DNA of 64,000 nucleotides, taken from NCBI GenBank assembly GCA_025454925.1, contig JALONM010000004.1, positions 1 to 64,000 on the forward strand, given 5' to 3'. Below, piece by piece: positions 36,311-44,700 of the stretch; within the stretch, counting starts at the first letter, position 1, and each line of letters begins with the position of its first letter. The notes beneath the pieces were generated by a model. The model worked only from the letters and a program-made list of their open reading frames with translations. It had not been told where the DNA came from and ran no database searches. Both the position numbers and the translations under genes were made by a program. Source of the DNA: Cytophagaceae bacterium. Its GTDB lineage: Bacteria; Bacteroidota; Bacteroidia; Cytophagales; Cytophagaceae.

Positions 36311-37231
36311 ATGAAACTACTACTCTTTGGCCTTTATTTAAGTGCGAGTATGCAGGCCTTTGGATGGGGATTTTGGGCTCATCGCTACATTAATCAGCAA
36401 GCTATTAGTACTTTGCCGGCACCACTCATCCGATTTTATAAACTGAACCGTCATGGTGTTATTTCCAAAGCCGTGTTGCCAGACCAACGAAGGTATGCTG
36501 TGCCGGAGGAAGGATGTCGACATTACATTGATATGGAAGCTTACCAGCATGTAGTCCCCTTATATTTCCATGAAGCGAAAGCTATGTTTTCTGAAGATAC
36601 GCTGCTGGTTCATGGAATGCTCCCATGGAACATTCAATTTTTTTATAGTCAACTCATCAAAGCGTTTGAAAACAAGGATGCGAAAAATATTATTAAAATT
36701 TCTGCTGAAATCGGTCATTACATTGCAGACGCCCATGTACCTCTGCATACAACCCGCAATTATAATGGACAATTAACCGGACAGCTTGGTATTCATGCGC
36801 TTTGGGAAACTCGCTTACCCGAGCTCTTTTATACCCGATATTTTCTATATACAGGTCCGGCCAAACGAATTGATACCATCGCCTCGTTTGCACGCTCTAT
36901 CGTTTTGAGTAGTCATGCGCTTTGCCCTCGGGTCTTAGAATGCGATTTAATGGTTAAAAGAAAACTGCCAGAAAATCGATGGTATGAATACCAAGCCAAA
37001 GGCACTTCTATGATGCGCATGTATTCCTACGAATATGCCAGGCATTACCATGTATTGCTCAATGGAATGGTTGAGCAGCAAATGAAATTATCCATACTCG
37101 CCGTAGGTAGCATCTGGTACAGTGCATGGCTGGAAGCAGGCAAACCAGCACTTCCCGAAACACAAGCTGAAAATATTGAGGAAGAGAATCACCCTAACAC
37201 CCATTCAACGCACGAACATAGCTGCCATTAA
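36311..37231 (+). CDS. Secreted S1/P1-nuclease-like zinc phosphodiesterase family protein
   Basis: 306 residues from the ATG at 36311 (a TTG two codons upstream is less likely). The signal peptide MKLLLFGLYLSASMQAFG is cleaved to expose WGFWAHRYINQQA, the N-terminal Trp and first zinc-ligand His typical of the phospholipase C/P1 nuclease superfamily. Further probable ligands lie in GCRHYIDMEAY and in IGHYIADAHVPLHTTRNYNG; QLGIHALWET matches the final His block. Known members cleave single-stranded nucleic acids or phospholipids with a trinuclear zinc centre. The C-terminal 25 residues are His/Glu-rich (HPNTHSTHEHSCH), which could help metal capture. Likely periplasmic. Monocistronic as far as can be seen. 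Confidence 0.87.
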   Translation: MKLLLFGLYLSASMQAFGWGFWAHRYINQQAISTLPAPLIRFYKLNRHGVISKAVLPDQRRYAVPEEGCRHYIDMEAYQHVVPLYFHEAKAMFSEDTLLVHGMLPWNIQFFYSQLIKAFENKDAKNIIKISAEIGHYIADAHVPLHTTRNYNGQLTGQLGIHALWETRLPELFYTRYFLYTGPAKRIDTIASFARSIVLSSHALCPRVLECDLMVKRKLPENRWYEYQAKGTSMMRMYSYEYARHYHVLLNGMVEQQMKLSILAVGSIWYSAWLEAGKPALPETQAENIEEENHPNTHSTHEHSCH

Positions 37232-37291
37232 ACATCCCATAGCAATTGCAAACCCGAAGGCTAATGCCTTCGTATGTAGGAGGTACCTATT

Positions 37292-37363
37292 ATGTATTCT
37301 TCGCAGCATTCATACAGGTTGCATGATGAATATTTAGTATATTGTATGTTCATATGCACATAA
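37292..37363 (+). CDS. Possible 23-codon upstream ORF with a strong Shine-Dalgarno
   Basis: ATG at 37292 is preceded by a perfect AGGAGG (37278-37283) at eight-base spacing, which is unusual in Bacteroidota, where SD motifs are rare. The frame reads 23 codons to TAA at 37361-37363, two bases before the ATG of the triple-CBM gene at 37366. Stop-start proximity suggests translational coupling or a leader peptide. It could equally be chance. A small CGAAGGC/GCCTTCG hairpin (37255-37272) lies just upstream. Confidence 0.35.
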   Translation: MYSSQHSYRLHDEYLVYCMFICT

Positions 37364-37365
37364 CC

Positions 37366-39030
37366 ATGAGATCATCGGCCCTTCTTATTTACTTACTGCT
37401 TTTTGGTTTTGGTAAATTATTAGCCCAGTCTAAAGTGATGCCCATTGGAAATGCAGAAGCCGTGCTACTCTCCAAAACCTCCGTCAAATCGGGAATTTGG
37501 GTTGCTGAAGATGGTAAAATGGAATGGAAAAAAGTGGAAGTATTGCACCCTGAATTTAAGGAAGCTCACCAAATTCATGTGTTGCAAACCTCTAAAGATT
37601 CGTGGAAACAACAACTGGTAATAAAATGCAAAAAGAAAATTGAATCGAACGACATCTTATGGGTTTCCTTCTACGCCAGGAAGGTGTATACCGAAGAAGA
37701 TGATGAACCCGCAACCTTGGCGGTGGTGTTCGAAAAGGCTTCCCCGGATTGGGAAAAACATTTATATCAGTTTGTTGATGTAACAACAGAATGGAAACAA
37801 TATTTTTATCCGATAAAAGTAGAAAAGACCTATGAGGCAGATCAATCTCAGCTCAACTTCCAAATAGGTTTTAAGAAACAGATATTGGAAATCGCTCATG
37901 TAGAGTTATTGAATTTCAAAAAAGCATACGCTGTTGAAGATCTTCCAAGCTCTCCGAAAACGGTGAAAAAAATTGAGAATGAAACGATTTCCAAAACAGT
38001 AAAAACATCTGCGGTCCTGGTTTTGGGAAACAATCCTATGAACTCTATGAAAATGCTTGTGAATAGTGGACTTGCCAATGCTCAGCAAGTACCGGTATCC
38101 AACCAAGCGTTTGATAAAGCCCAACAAATTGAAGTTAAAGTAGAGTCTCGAACGGCCTGGGACATTCAATGGCTGGCTGGCATTATGAGTCCGGTAGAAC
38201 AAAACGACATCTTGATGATTTCCTTTATGGCCAGAGCGATTTCGTCTTCTTACCCTGGCGAAAAGGGCCAGATGTATTGTGTATTTGAAAAAGCAGAGCC
38301 CCCATATGATAAATCTGTAAATGAACGAATTCTGATCGACAAAGAATGGAAAGAATTTCATGTGCCCTTCGTTGTACGGGACAACTATTCCTCTGGAAAG
38401 GCCAATATAACCTTTCACATCGGAGGAAAAAGACAACAGCTTGAAATTGCTGATTTACATGTGTTAAATTTCAAAAAGAAATTAAAAGTAGTAGACCTGC
38501 CATCTTACAAAGGAACAGGAGCAAGTAATTCAGAAGAAACTGTCATCAATTACAAAGTATTAGGGAACAGACCCATGGATAAAATTGGAGTGAGTTCAGA
38601 ACACGGCAAGGCCATTGGCAAAACCAACTTCATTAAGGGAAACAAAGATTTCAACGTAAGTTATATTGTAGAACCCGTGGTTGCCTCCAAAAACCCTTGG
38701 AGTGTGCAAGCCATAATTAAAAATGAAACCTCTCTGGAGAAAGGTCAGGATTTGATTCTTACCTTTTATGCTCGAAGCTATTCAGTGGAAAAGCCATTTT
38801 CTATTACCTGTGTTTTTGAGCGTTTCGGCGGTGATTATACGAAGTCTATGATTAAGCCGATTGAACTTAACAAAGATTGGAAAAAATTCACCTACACGTT
38901 TAAAGTGGCAGAAAATTATGCACCTGGAGAAGCTTCGTTAAATTTCCAGTTGGGTGGTCCCTTGCTGCATCCTGTAGAAATCGCAGGGGTAGAATTAATT
39001 AATCAAACGGTAAAACTAAAATCAAAATAA
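37366..39030 (+). CDS. Secreted protein with three tandem CBM-like beta-sandwich domains
   Basis: 554 residues from the ATG at 37366; upstream starts in the same frame would add a meaningless leader before the signal peptide (MRSSALLIYLLLFGFGKLLA). The mature chain is three repeats of about 175 residues. Each has a WxxQ-type strand, a [ND]DILxxSFxAR segment (NDILWVSFYARK, NDILMISFMARA, QDLILTFYARS), a VVFEKA/CVFEKA/CVFERF strand, a WKQYFYP/WKEFHVP/WKKFTYT strand and a closing LNFQIGF...LEIAHVELLNF block. The pattern is that of CBM4/9/22-type carbohydrate-binding modules with a jelly-roll fold. No catalytic domain, lipobox or T9SS domain is present, so it should be a soluble periplasmic or secreted glycan-binding protein. 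The glycan is not known. Confidence 0.8.
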   Translation: MRSSALLIYLLLFGFGKLLAQSKVMPIGNAEAVLLSKTSVKSGIWVAEDGKMEWKKVEVLHPEFKEAHQIHVLQTSKDSWKQQLVIKCKKKIESNDILWVSFYARKVYTEEDDEPATLAVVFEKASPDWEKHLYQFVDVTTEWKQYFYPIKVEKTYEADQSQLNFQIGFKKQILEIAHVELLNFKKAYAVEDLPSSPKTVKKIENETISKTVKTSAVLVLGNNPMNSMKMLVNSGLANAQQVPVSNQAFDKAQQIEVKVESRTAWDIQWLAGIMSPVEQNDILMISFMARAISSSYPGEKGQMYCVFEKAEPPYDKSVNERILIDKEWKEFHVPFVVRDNYSSGKANITFHIGGKRQQLEIADLHVLNFKKKLKVVDLPSYKGTGASNSEETVINYKVLGNRPMDKIGVSSEHGKAIGKTNFIKGNKDFNVSYIVEPVVASKNPWSVQAIIKNETSLEKGQDLILTFYARSYSVEKPFSITCVFERFGGDYTKSMIKPIELNKDWKKFTYTFKVAENYAPGEASLNFQLGGPLLHPVEIAGVELINQTVKLKSK

Positions 39031-39089
39031 CCACGCTCGTTGGCTCCATCAACTTCTAATTTTTTATCCGCCAATCTTCTTTCTATTTA

Positions 39090-39134
39090 AAAAAATAAAA
39101 ATCCTGTTTCTCTTTCTTGCAGAGAAACAGGATT
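39090..39134 (-). terminator. Terminator of the MmpS-like lipoprotein gene
   Basis: AATCCTGTTTCTCT (39100-39113) pairs perfectly with AGAGAAACAGGATT (39121-39134) around a seven-base loop. On the minus strand it is followed by a U-rich run (complement of 39090-39099). It lies about 100 bases after the stop of the leftward gene ending at 39236. Confidence 0.8.
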
Positions 39135-39141
39135 AACATTT

Positions 39142-39165
39142 ACAGTTCGGCCGAACTGTTTTTTT
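39142..39165 (+). terminator. Terminator facing the triple-CBM gene
   Basis: The 18-bp perfect palindrome ACAGTTCGGCCGAACTGT (39142-39159) runs directly into seven T residues. The orientation fits the rightward gene ending at 39030. Together with the adjacent leftward terminator it insulates two convergent units. Confidence 0.8.
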
Positions 39166-39235
39166 CTTCAGACAGTACCATCTTAGTAGCCTTTCGCATT
39201 ACTAATTTTATTAATGCCTATCGAAAAAAATGTAA

Positions 39236-39661
39236 TTAAAATCCATACGAAATGGCAGGTATATAAATGCTGCCATACTCGTTGGTATTGGTTGTTTGTG
39301 TTTTCACTTGTTTGCCGGCAGAATAAATCTTCATGGTTACGGATTGTCCAGGCTGTCCCAGATTATCGGAAAGATCCGATCCTCCTCCTATAGCCACTGC
39401 ATACACCGTGCTTTCTGCAGTTAGCTCAACACTCCATGGCAAAGAACTTACTTCTACCGTGGTAAGCGTTCCACCCGCATTGGTGTAAGTCATATCCAAA
39501 TGTCCCGAAAAAGTACCTGTTACTTCATATTTTACTTGTCGTGAATTTACAGCAGGGGCGCTAGGTCCAGGGCTGCTTTCTTTGTCTTTCTTTTTGCAGG
39601 AAGTAGTTCCAATCAACAGAGCTGTAAGTAGGGTTACGCTCCACCAGTACATTGCTTTCAT
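39236..39661 (-). CDS. Small lipoprotein, MmpS-like fold
   Basis: 141 residues. Lipoprotein signal with lipobox GTTSC (Cys22) followed by a Lys/Asp-rich spacer. The mature part, VKYEVTGTFSGHLDMTYTNA, SSLPWSVELTAEST and VTMKIYSAGKQVKTQ, matches the strand pattern of the MmpS/transport-accessory family (small beta-sandwich, with MTYTN and LPW as hallmarks). In mycobacteria such proteins assist MmpL lipid exporters; in Bacteroidota the role is unknown and there is no RND transporter nearby. Its own terminator lies to the left. The TonB receptor gene to the right is on the same strand, 213 bases away. Confidence 0.75.
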   Translation of the reverse strand: MKAMYWWSVTLLTALLIGTTSCKKKDKESSPGPSAPAVNSRQVKYEVTGTFSGHLDMTYTNAGGTLTTVEVSSLPWSVELTAESTVYAVAIGGGSDLSDNLGQPGQSVTMKIYSAGKQVKTQTTNTNEYGSIYIPAISYGF

Positions 39662-39874
39662 AGTTTTATAGATTTACGTTCAAATAGAAAAATGCTCTGC
39701 AGAATCATTTTACACTTTGATGTAATCCAACCATAAATTCCATACGGGAGGAATTAAAAAAACATAGTTTTTGAATTCCCCGATTGTCGAAATACCTATA
39801 TTTCCTTAATTAGTATCCATTTCAGTAATACAAATTGAATATGCATTGACTCCCCGGGATTATAGGAGTTCTAT

Positions 39875-42268
39875 CTAAAAATTTGCTTTGACACCAATAA
39901 TAAAATTACGACCAGGACCTGCAATTCCAGAAGCAAAAGGTCGATAGTAACGATCGGTTATATTTTCTATGGAGAATGAAACCACTAAGGTTTTTTGTAT
40001 CGCCACCTGATTCTTTATGGAAAGGACCATCCAGGAAGGGCTGCCTGAAGGAAGCGTCTGATCTTGATTATCTTCTCCTGAAAGAGAAAATTCCCGGATA
40101 GGTTTCATACCATTATATAAAGCAGACACTTCAGTAGTCAAGAATTTTTTCTGAAAAGTAAGTGCTGAGCGGCCAACGAAAGGAGGAATATGGTCGAGGT
40201 AAACATCTTTCGGAGATTGTACAATTTTACCCATAGTTACAGTAGCACTTTGTTGGAATTGAAAATCGCCCAATTTTAACCAAAGGGAGGAAAATCCTCC
40301 ATACAAATACCCTTTATTTTTATTTTGCATGGACATTACCCTACTTAACACACCGTCATACAAAATGGAATCCTGGCCTTGGTAGGTGGTAGGCGCTAGA
40401 GTTAAGACATCCTGATACCATGTATAATAGGCACGAGCCTGAAAATGATACCATTTACTCGAAACCAATTCAAATCCATATTCGGCGGTATACGTGCGCT
40501 CTGGCTTGCTATTTTCATCGGGTAAAATCACATTCCCTTTCACCGACTCGAAAATTTTTGCCAGATCGTCTACGTTCGGTGATTTAAATGCTGAAGAAAA
40601 AAGTAAAACATTTTTCACTTTCTCAACAGGCATCCATATTACTGAAACAGAGCCTGTAAGCGCCTGATGTTGTTGCTTCACATTGCTAAAAGGGAATTTA
40701 AAAAAAGTTGTATCTCTAAACTTGGCCTGTAATGCTGTGAGCGTATATCTGGCAGCCCCTTGCAGAATCCACTTTTCCGACAATTCCAGCGCATCGAAAG
40801 CGTATACGCCTAGCGTCTGCATTCCAGATCCTCCATCGGGATAACGGGTATCCAAACTTTTCTCTTCTCCGCTAATAACATTTTTTTCATACGCTTTTGA
40901 AGCAAGCAGCTGACTGGTTGCCTCCAATCCATAACGATATTCGTGTTTACCTATTTTTTTGGTTAGATCCACATTTACCGAAAATACCTGTGCGCGCTCT
41001 ATCCGATTTTGTAATCGAGTACTATTGAGACTGCGTTGATGACGGCTTTCTCTGAAATACTGGTAAGCTCCTAAAACTGTCATACGATCGTACCATTTTA
41101 CGGGTGTGGTAAACTCCCATTTTAAATAATTGAGTGATCGTTTCTGCGGACCATAATACCATTCTGCAAATCGTGCATTTCCATTACGAACTTGCTCCAA
41201 TCTATCGTAACGAGGAGCATCGCTGCTAACAGAATACTGAACCCCAGCAATCAATTTGGAACCGGCCCCTGTCTTCAGCATCCACTTATTCATGAAATCT
41301 TTCTGATTATAGCCGGAATAACGTTGTATCCAATTTTTTGAATTTTTATACACTGAATCTTTGTTATCGAATCTATCCACATAAAAAGTATCGAGGCCCC
41401 ATTTTCCATAGGAAGCGGGGCGATTTCTGCCCGCAGCAACATCGCTGGATTGATAGAAAGTAAAAGAAATCATATTGGCCATTTTCTTCCCCTTCACTTC
41501 AAGATCTGCATGGTATTGAGTAGCACGCATAGCGCTATACCCTCTGATAAAAGCTTGTCCACCTATGCGCTCGGCAGAATCTGATTTGAGAAAGCTAAGC
41601 TTTCGGGTACGCAAATGTATTACTCCGCCCATCGCATCACTGCCATACATGACCGAAGATGGCCCCATCAGTACATCCGTGCTTTCCAGCGAAAATGGAT
41701 CCACCGAAATAATATTCTGTAAATGTCCTGCTCGGAACATCAGATTATTCATTCGAACGCCATCTACCACCAGTAATATTCTATTGGCTTCAAAGCCCCT
41801 AAGAACCGGACTTCCGCCAGCTGCCTGGCTTTTCTGCACGAATACCTCCCCGCTTTGCATCAACACATCAGCAGTAGTAGCGGCCTGAGATTTATAAATT
41901 TCTGCCGCTTTAATGCTGTGCATTTCCTGTGCTACATCTTTCTTTTTTTCATAAGTCCTGTTTGGACTAATGACAAATTCCTGCAAGGTGTGGTAATCGG
42001 GTGTAAGCAAAACAATCCCATTGGATCTCGCCTGATTAACAGAAACCTTTATAGTAAGATATCCTGGAGCTTTGAGGTATATTGAATCGGATGGAACCGA
42101 AGGAGTAAAACAAGTTGAAACCAATTGCCAGGATAATCCGTCAAGGGAAATAGAAAGCTCTTCTATTTTACGAAATGAGGATTCATCTTTTACGCAAATC
42201 ATCTGCGCCCAGGAAAACACAGGGACCAATAAAAAAAATAGTATCCGGATGGCATTTGTTGGCCTCAT
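39875..42268 (-). CDS. TonB-dependent outer-membrane receptor, heme-receptor-like
   Basis: 797 residues from the ATG at 42268, which starts the signal peptide (MRPTNAIRILFFLLVPVFSWA); an ATG six codons upstream is possible. A CarboxypepD_reg-like N-domain (about 22-100) ends in LQEFVISPNR. The plug follows, with GSPVLRGFEANRILLVVDGV, RMNNLMFRAGHLQNI and GPSSVMYGSDAMGGVIHLRT, close to the pattern of heme/hemoglobin receptors. The barrel ends in the typical C-terminus FIIGVKANF with terminal Phe. It is a single receptor, not a SusC: no SusD gene is adjacent and the N-terminal layout differs. Substrate assignment to heme rests on plug similarity only. A -7-like box lies 35 bases upstream. Confidence 0.87.
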   Translation of the reverse strand: MRPTNAIRILFFLLVPVFSWAQMICVKDESSFRKIEELSISLDGLSWQLVSTCFTPSVPSDSIYLKAPGYLTIKVSVNQARSNGIVLLTPDYHTLQEFVISPNRTYEKKKDVAQEMHSIKAAEIYKSQAATTADVLMQSGEVFVQKSQAAGGSPVLRGFEANRILLVVDGVRMNNLMFRAGHLQNIISVDPFSLESTDVLMGPSSVMYGSDAMGGVIHLRTRKLSFLKSDSAERIGGQAFIRGYSAMRATQYHADLEVKGKKMANMISFTFYQSSDVAAGRNRPASYGKWGLDTFYVDRFDNKDSVYKNSKNWIQRYSGYNQKDFMNKWMLKTGAGSKLIAGVQYSVSSDAPRYDRLEQVRNGNARFAEWYYGPQKRSLNYLKWEFTTPVKWYDRMTVLGAYQYFRESRHQRSLNSTRLQNRIERAQVFSVNVDLTKKIGKHEYRYGLEATSQLLASKAYEKNVISGEEKSLDTRYPDGGSGMQTLGVYAFDALELSEKWILQGAARYTLTALQAKFRDTTFFKFPFSNVKQQHQALTGSVSVIWMPVEKVKNVLLFSSAFKSPNVDDLAKIFESVKGNVILPDENSKPERTYTAEYGFELVSSKWYHFQARAYYTWYQDVLTLAPTTYQGQDSILYDGVLSRVMSMQNKNKGYLYGGFSSLWLKLGDFQFQQSATVTMGKIVQSPKDVYLDHIPPFVGRSALTFQKKFLTTEVSALYNGMKPIREFSLSGEDNQDQTLPSGSPSWMVLSIKNQVAIQKTLVVSFSIENITDRYYRPFASGIAGPGRNFIIGVKANF

Positions 42269-42302
42269 ATGTTGATTTTTATACATTTACAGTATTGGTT
42301 TT

Positions 42303-42310
42303 CAAAACTA
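42303..42310 (-). promoter_or_regulatory. Candidate -7 box of the TonB receptor gene
   Basis: TAGTTTTG on the minus strand matches TAnnTTTG and lies 35 bases before the ATG at 42268. No clear TTTG is found 19-20 bases further upstream, so support is partial. Confidence 0.4.
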
Positions 42311-42345
42311 GATTTAATTCTTCTATTTCCCATTAAAAAAACTCC

Positions 42346-43557
42346 ATGAACAAGCGAAAAATAATTAATGATCCGGTATATGGATTTATTAATGTGGAGA
42401 GTGATCTTATTTACGATATTATTGAGCATCCTTGGTTTCAGCGGTTGCGACGCATCAAGCAACTAGGACTTACAGAGTTGGTTTATCCGGGTGCATTGCA
42501 TCATCGCTTTCATCATGCCTTAGGCGCCATGCACCTGATGGGGCTTGCCTTGAATAATTTGCGACTGAAAGGCGTTCACATTAGCGAAGAAGAATACGAA
42601 GCAGCACAACTGGCCATCTTGCTGCATGATGTCGGCCATGGTCCATTCTCGCATGCACTGGAGTATAGCCTGCTCAAAGAAGTACATCATGAATACATTT
42701 CGCGAGAAATCATGCACCGTTTGCATCAGCAAACAGGAGGGCTTGAACTTGCTATTCAGATTTTCGAAGACAGTTATCCTAGAAAATTTTTCCATCAGTT
42801 GATCAGTGGCCAATTGGATATTGATCGATTGGATTACCTAAAAAGAGATGGGTTTTACACTGGAGTATCGGAAGGGACAATCGGTTCTGACCGGATCATT
42901 AAATTGCTCAACATTAAAAATGATTCCCTGGTTGTGGAGGAAAAAGGGATTTACAGCATTGAGCATTTTTTAATAGCCCGAAGGGTAATGTATTGGCAAG
43001 TATACCTGCATAAAACGACTGTAAGTGCGGAAAACATGCTGGTAAAATTGTTGGAACGTGCGCGTGAACTGAGTCAAGAGAGTCAGATTGCTGACGACAA
43101 TTTACATTTTTTGCTTAGTCAATCGATTGATCGGAATAATTTTGCCCAGTACCTAGAAGTATTTTTGTCATTAGATGATTTTGATATCTGGATACACATT
43201 AAACGATGGGCGCTTTCCCCCGATAGTATCCTGCGCACCCTTGCCTCTGGTATTCTGGAAAGAAAACTTTTTAAAATACAATTATTCAACACTTCACTCG
43301 CTCAAAATCAATTAGTTGGCATGAAATTTGATATGAAAAATAAGATGCGTTGGAGTGAAGAAGAAACCTCTTATTATTTTCTATCCGGACACCTTTCAAA
43401 CGAGGCTTATGTATCTGGAAATGAAAAAATTAACGTATTAATGAAAAACGGGGAACTATTGGATATCGCAGATGCATCTGACTTACCCAATATTCAAGTG
43501 ATGAGCAAGATTGTAAAAAAACAATACGTTTGCACCCCAAAAATTGTAAATTTGTAA
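42346..43557 (+). CDS. HD-domain phosphohydrolase (dNTPase-like family)
   Basis: 403 residues. The N-terminal signature DPVYGFINVE ... HPWFQRLRRIKQLG is typical of the YdhJ/dGTPase-like HD proteins. Metal-binding residues are in HHRFHHALGAMHL (His), LLHDVGHGPFSHALE (His-Asp) and SGQLDIDRLDYLKRD (distal Asp). Members hydrolyse (d)NTPs or related phosphoesters; the exact substrate is open. The lpxD gene begins 27 bases after its stop. The order HD-lpxD-lpxC/fabZ-lpxA is a recurrent arrangement in Bacteroidota, so cotranscription with lipid A genes is likely, although TAAATTTG at 43547-43554 may add an internal promoter for lpxD. Confidence 0.92.
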   Translation: MNKRKIINDPVYGFINVESDLIYDIIEHPWFQRLRRIKQLGLTELVYPGALHHRFHHALGAMHLMGLALNNLRLKGVHISEEEYEAAQLAILLHDVGHGPFSHALEYSLLKEVHHEYISREIMHRLHQQTGGLELAIQIFEDSYPRKFFHQLISGQLDIDRLDYLKRDGFYTGVSEGTIGSDRIIKLLNIKNDSLVVEEKGIYSIEHFLIARRVMYWQVYLHKTTVSAENMLVKLLERARELSQESQIADDNLHFLLSQSIDRNNFAQYLEVFLSLDDFDIWIHIKRWALSPDSILRTLASGILERKLFKIQLFNTSLAQNQLVGMKFDMKNKMRWSEEETSYYFLSGHLSNEAYVSGNEKINVLMKNGELLDIADASDLPNIQVMSKIVKKQYVCTPKIVNL

Positions 43558-43584
43558 GATCAACGACTGAATTTTGGGAAATTG

Positions 43585-44625
43585 ATGGAATTTTCAGCAA
43601 AACAAATTGCTTTCCTGTTAGGTGGCGAAGTACAGGGAAACGAAGACGTAAAAGTAAATAAATTGGCAAAAATCCAGGAAGGTACTACTGGTGCAATTTG
43701 TTTTTTGGCGAACTCTAAATATGAACCACATATTTATGAAACTAAGGCAAGCATAGTGATTGTGAGCAAAAGTTTCATGCCCTCCAAACCGATTGAACCA
43801 ACCTTGGTCAAGGTGGAAGATCCTTATACTGGATTCAGCACCTTGCTGGAAGAATACCATAAAATTATAAGTTTTGTAAAGTCTGGAATTGAAGGAGCTC
43901 ATTTTCTAGGCGAAAAGAGCAGTTATGGCGAAAATTTGTATCTGGGTGCATTTGCTTATGTAGGCAAAAACTGCAAACTCGGTAAAAATGTAAAGATTTA
44001 CCCCCATGTCTATGTGGGAGATAATTGTGTGATTGGAGATAATACGATCCTTTATTCAGGAGTAAAAATTTATTCCGACACAGTTATCGGCCACCATTGC
44101 ACCATTCACTCAGGAACTGTGATAGGCAGTGATGGATTTGGCTTCGCCCCACAAAAAGATGGTTCGTATAAAACGATTCCACAAGTTGGTAATGTAGTGA
44201 TTGGCAATCATGTGGATATTGGCGCCAATACGGTGATCGATTGCGCCACTATGGGCTCCACGATAATCCATGACGGTGTTAAGCTTGATAACCTTATTCA
44301 AATTGCACATAATGCCGAAATTGGTAAAAACACAGTAATTGCGGCACAAACGGGCATTTCTGGTTCTACTAAAATTGGCGAGAGCTGTATGATCGGTGGT
44401 CAGGTGGGTATTATTGGTCATCTTCACATTGCCAATAAAACAAACATAGGGGCACAATCGGGAATTTCAAAAAATATTACAAGAGAAGGAACCGCTCTTC
44501 TGGGCTCTCCAGCATTCGATTATACGTCTAATCTTAAGTCTTATGCCGTATTCCGCAAGCTTCCGGAGCTACAGAAGAAGATTGAAGAACTTGAAGAAAA
44601 AATACTACATTTGCAGTCGCTGTAA
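43585..44625 (+). CDS. lpxD: UDP-3-O-acylglucosamine N-acyltransferase
   Basis: 346 residues from the ATG at 43585. The N-terminal uridine-binding domain (about 1-105) includes the AICFLANSKYEPHIYETKAS segment. The left-handed beta helix of hexapeptide repeats (about 106-310) carries the catalytic His in NLIQIAHNAEIGKNTVIAAQ, and the closing GTALLGSPAFDYTSNLKSYA is typical. A short C-terminal coiled helix ends the chain. LpxD adds the second hydroxyacyl chain (on nitrogen) in the third committed step of lipid A synthesis, in the cytoplasm. First of the lpxD-lpxC/fabZ-lpxA run; 75 bases to the next gene. Confidence 0.97.
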   Translation: MEFSAKQIAFLLGGEVQGNEDVKVNKLAKIQEGTTGAICFLANSKYEPHIYETKASIVIVSKSFMPSKPIEPTLVKVEDPYTGFSTLLEEYHKIISFVKSGIEGAHFLGEKSSYGENLYLGAFAYVGKNCKLGKNVKIYPHVYVGDNCVIGDNTILYSGVKIYSDTVIGHHCTIHSGTVIGSDGFGFAPQKDGSYKTIPQVGNVVIGNHVDIGANTVIDCATMGSTIIHDGVKLDNLIQIAHNAEIGKNTVIAAQTGISGSTKIGESCMIGGQVGIIGHLHIANKTNIGAQSGISKNITREGTALLGSPAFDYTSNLKSYAVFRKLPELQKKIEELEEKILHLQSL

Positions 44626-44700
44626 ATGGCCCTAGGAGTACTGCTGCACTAGCAGGCACTTTTTCTAATGATAGGCTAATCAGCCGTTAATGACTTGTCA

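Noticed and set aside
37906-38436. 176-codon frame on the minus strand inside the triple-CBM gene
   Set aside because: It overlaps completely a gene with signal peptide and three clear repeats, and has no recognisable domain.
39875-42268. TonB-dependent receptor as the SusC of a polysaccharide locus
   Set aside because: No SusD gene is adjacent, the plug resembles heme receptors, and the neighbours are unrelated to glycans.
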